From NCBI GenBank assembly GCA_030674155.1, contig CM060342.1:4098832-4118831 (forward strand): a stretch of DNA of 20,000 nt, read 5' to 3'. Within the stretch, counting starts at the first letter, position 1. Every line of letters begins with the position of its first letter. The translations under genes and the position numbers were made by a program. This stretch comes from Stramonita haemastoma. Taxonomy: Eukaryota > Mollusca > Gastropoda > Neogastropoda > Muricidae. Shown in pieces: positions 18,297-20,000 of this stretch. The notes beneath the pieces were generated by a model, which saw only the letters and a program-made list of their open reading frames with translations, searched no databases and was not told where the DNA came from.

Positions 18297-18521
18297 GTCT
18301 CTGTCTGGTTGCCTGCCTGCCTGTTTGTCTGTCTGTATGTCTGTCTACCTGTTTGCCTGTCTGTCTTTCTTTGTCGCTCTTTCTTTGTCTGTCTCTCTCC
18401 TCTCCATCTCTCTCTTTCTCTCTATCTCTCTGCCTCTCTCTCTGTCTCTGTCTCTCTGTCACTGTCATTGTCTCTCTCTCTTTTCTCTCTCTCTCTATCA
18501 TCTCTCTCTCCCTCCCTCCCT

Positions 18522-18577
<56 letters not shown>

Positions 18578-18690
18578 CCTCCCTCCCTCCCTCTCTATTT
18601 TTTTCTCTCTCTATCATCTCTCTCTATTTCTCTATCTCTCTCCCCCTCTCCCTTTCTTTGTGTTTCTGTCGGTCTCTCCATCTCCCTCTC

Positions 18691-18768
<78 letters not shown>

Positions 18769-18822
18769 TTCTTTCTTTGTGTCTGTCTGTCTCTCCATCT
18801 CCCTCTCTCTCTATCTCTCCAT

Positions 18823-18913
<91 letters not shown>

Positions 18914-18925
18914 TCCCCCCTCCTA
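18297..18925 (+). repeat. (CT)n-dominated microsatellite region
   Basis: (TGCC/TGTC)n at 18305-18370, then CTCT with CTGT, CCCT and CATCT interruptions, including pure (CT)n blocks of about 60 bp (18708-18766) and about 80 bp (18831-18908). Long Ser/Leu open frames are artefacts. Confidence 0.95.
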
Positions 18926-18933
18926 CAACTCCT

Positions 18934-19047
18934 TTCTTCTTCTTCTTCTTCTTCTTCTTCGTCTTCTTCTTCTTCTTCTTCTTCTTCTTCTTCTTCTTCT
19001 TCTTCTTCTTCTTCTTCTTCTTCTTCTTCTTCTTCTTCTTCTTCTTC
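18934..19047 (+). repeat. (TTC)n microsatellite
   Basis: About 114 bp of TTC with one GTC interruption near 18961. It joins directly to RT coding sequence at 19048, in the same open frame (poly-Phe). Confidence 0.97.
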
Positions 19048-20000
19048 ACTGTTTGGCTAAATGATGAACATTCTGAATTTCTTTCACAAAAATTTGGTGT
19101 TCCCCAAGGATCAGTATTAGGGCCTTTTCTTTTTTCACTATATATCAATGATCTTCCTTTATCTGTTACAAAAGGCGTAACTGAACTTTTTGCTGATGAC
19201 ACCTCTATGTATTCTTCTCATTCCGACTTGAAACAACTATCTCACTATATGCAAGAAAATGCCAATCAATTATTTGAATGGACAAAACTTAATCATATGG
19301 CCCTAAATCATCAAAAAACAAAATATATGATAATTACATCTCGACAAAAACGGCAAAATATAACCTTTGTTTTGCCACCAATTTATATTGATAATAATGT
19401 TATTAAAGAAGTAGACACGCATAGACTCCTAGGAGTTACTATTCATAATGATCTTTCCTGGTCGCCACATATTGATTTTCTATATAAACGAATCTCTCAA
19501 AAGATATTTCAGCTCTCTAAAATCAAACACTTTCTTGACCTAGATTCTTGTAAACAGTTTCATTTTACTTATATTCAATCATTTATTGATTACGCCTCAA
19601 CATTGTTTGATAGATGTAGTGCTAATAGCTTAAAACCACTTTTAAGAATCCATAAACGAGCTATTAAAGTAATACTCTTAAAGCCTTCCACCTTGTCACC
19701 CCAAGACTATACTAGATTGGAATTCTCCCCCTAACTTACCATCTGGAATATAATAAAGCAATCATAATGTATCGTATAATGAACGGTCTTGCTCCATCTA
19801 CCCTGACTACTAGATTCCCAATTAATCAGTCAAGATACACCAATGATATAATAATTCCTAAACCAAGGCTCGATCTCTATAAAACAAGTCTTCGCTACTC
19901 TGGAGGAATTATTTGGAATTCTTTACCAAAAAATATTAAAGAGAAAAGTAGTATTGTATCTTTTAAGCGTAACTATAAATCTTTCCTGTTTCAAAAAATA
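19048..20000 (+). pseudogene. 5'-truncated LINE reverse transcriptase, running off the window
   Basis: Coding similarity begins at TVWLNDEHSEF directly after (TTC)n. Visible motifs are GVPQGSVLGP (from 19096), YINDLPL, FADD (19189-19200, the RT catalytic pair), KLNHMALNHQKTKYM, LLGVTIHNDLSWSPH and HKRAIKVILL. The frame stops at TAA 19732-19734, but coding similarity resumes at once one frame over (LTYHLEYNKAI, MNGLAPSTL, GGIIWNSLP), so one base has been lost near the run of C at about 19727. The upstream half of RT and any endonuclease are absent. It is of the same family type as the older remnant at 11637-12175 (Jockey/CR1/L2-like), with far fewer lesions. The open frame extending upstream to 18325 is microsatellite. 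Confidence 0.88.

Noticed and set aside
18325..19047. N-terminal extension of the right-hand RT frame (poly-Ser/Leu/Phe)
   Set aside because: Encoded by (CT)n and (TTC)n; recognisable RT sequence starts after 19047.

Overview
This is a piece of a repeat-rich animal nuclear genome, most likely a lophotrochozoan and perhaps a gastropod mollusc. The animal assignment rests on an intron-flanked cyclic-nucleotide-gated (CNG) channel exon, several non-LTR retrotransposon (LINE) fragments and a tRNA-like SINE head. The mollusc guess is inference from style: extreme microsatellite density and short dispersed repeats wrapped around microsatellites. Nothing resembles a bacterial operon. By my count of the listed intervals, about 35-40% of the window is tandem or simple repeat.

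Layout. 1-1535: microsatellites interspersed with short dispersed repeats. 1536-1969: the only host coding sequence I can support, one + strand exon of a CNG channel (S3 to pore) with acceptor and donor; the rest of the window is probably intron or flank. 1970-2290: G-rich intron start. 2830-3220: candidate dispersed repeat. 3240-5610: a dispersed element ('element X') interrupted by about 76 copies of a 25-bp satellite. 5690-6079: GT, GA, CG and TG runs. 6080-9879: a 5'-truncated minus-strand LINE with endonuclease, reverse transcriptase and RNase H. 9879-11636: microsatellites, with a mostly unique stretch at 10501-10827. 11637-12175: a decayed RT tail. 12244-12355: an antisense tRNA-like SINE head. 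12697-13005: (GA)n. 13170-14755: a second LINE tail split by a 31-bp minisatellite and followed by a pentamer array. 15281-15337: a core copy of element X. 15784-16043: a cleaner copy of the same LINE tail, ending in (GATA)n. 16700-17130: another element X copy without the satellite. 18297-19047: (CT)n and (TTC)n. 19048-20000: a 5'-truncated RT running off the window.

The main theme is how mobile elements and tandem repeats interact. Both large tandem arrays sit inside fragments of dispersed or mobile elements whose uninterrupted relatives are also in this window, so the likely seed sequence of each array can be read directly. Separately, all three RT-bearing fragments begin exactly at a microsatellite edge. 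Apart from the CNG exon, the long open frames are LINE remnants or tandem-repeat artefacts.
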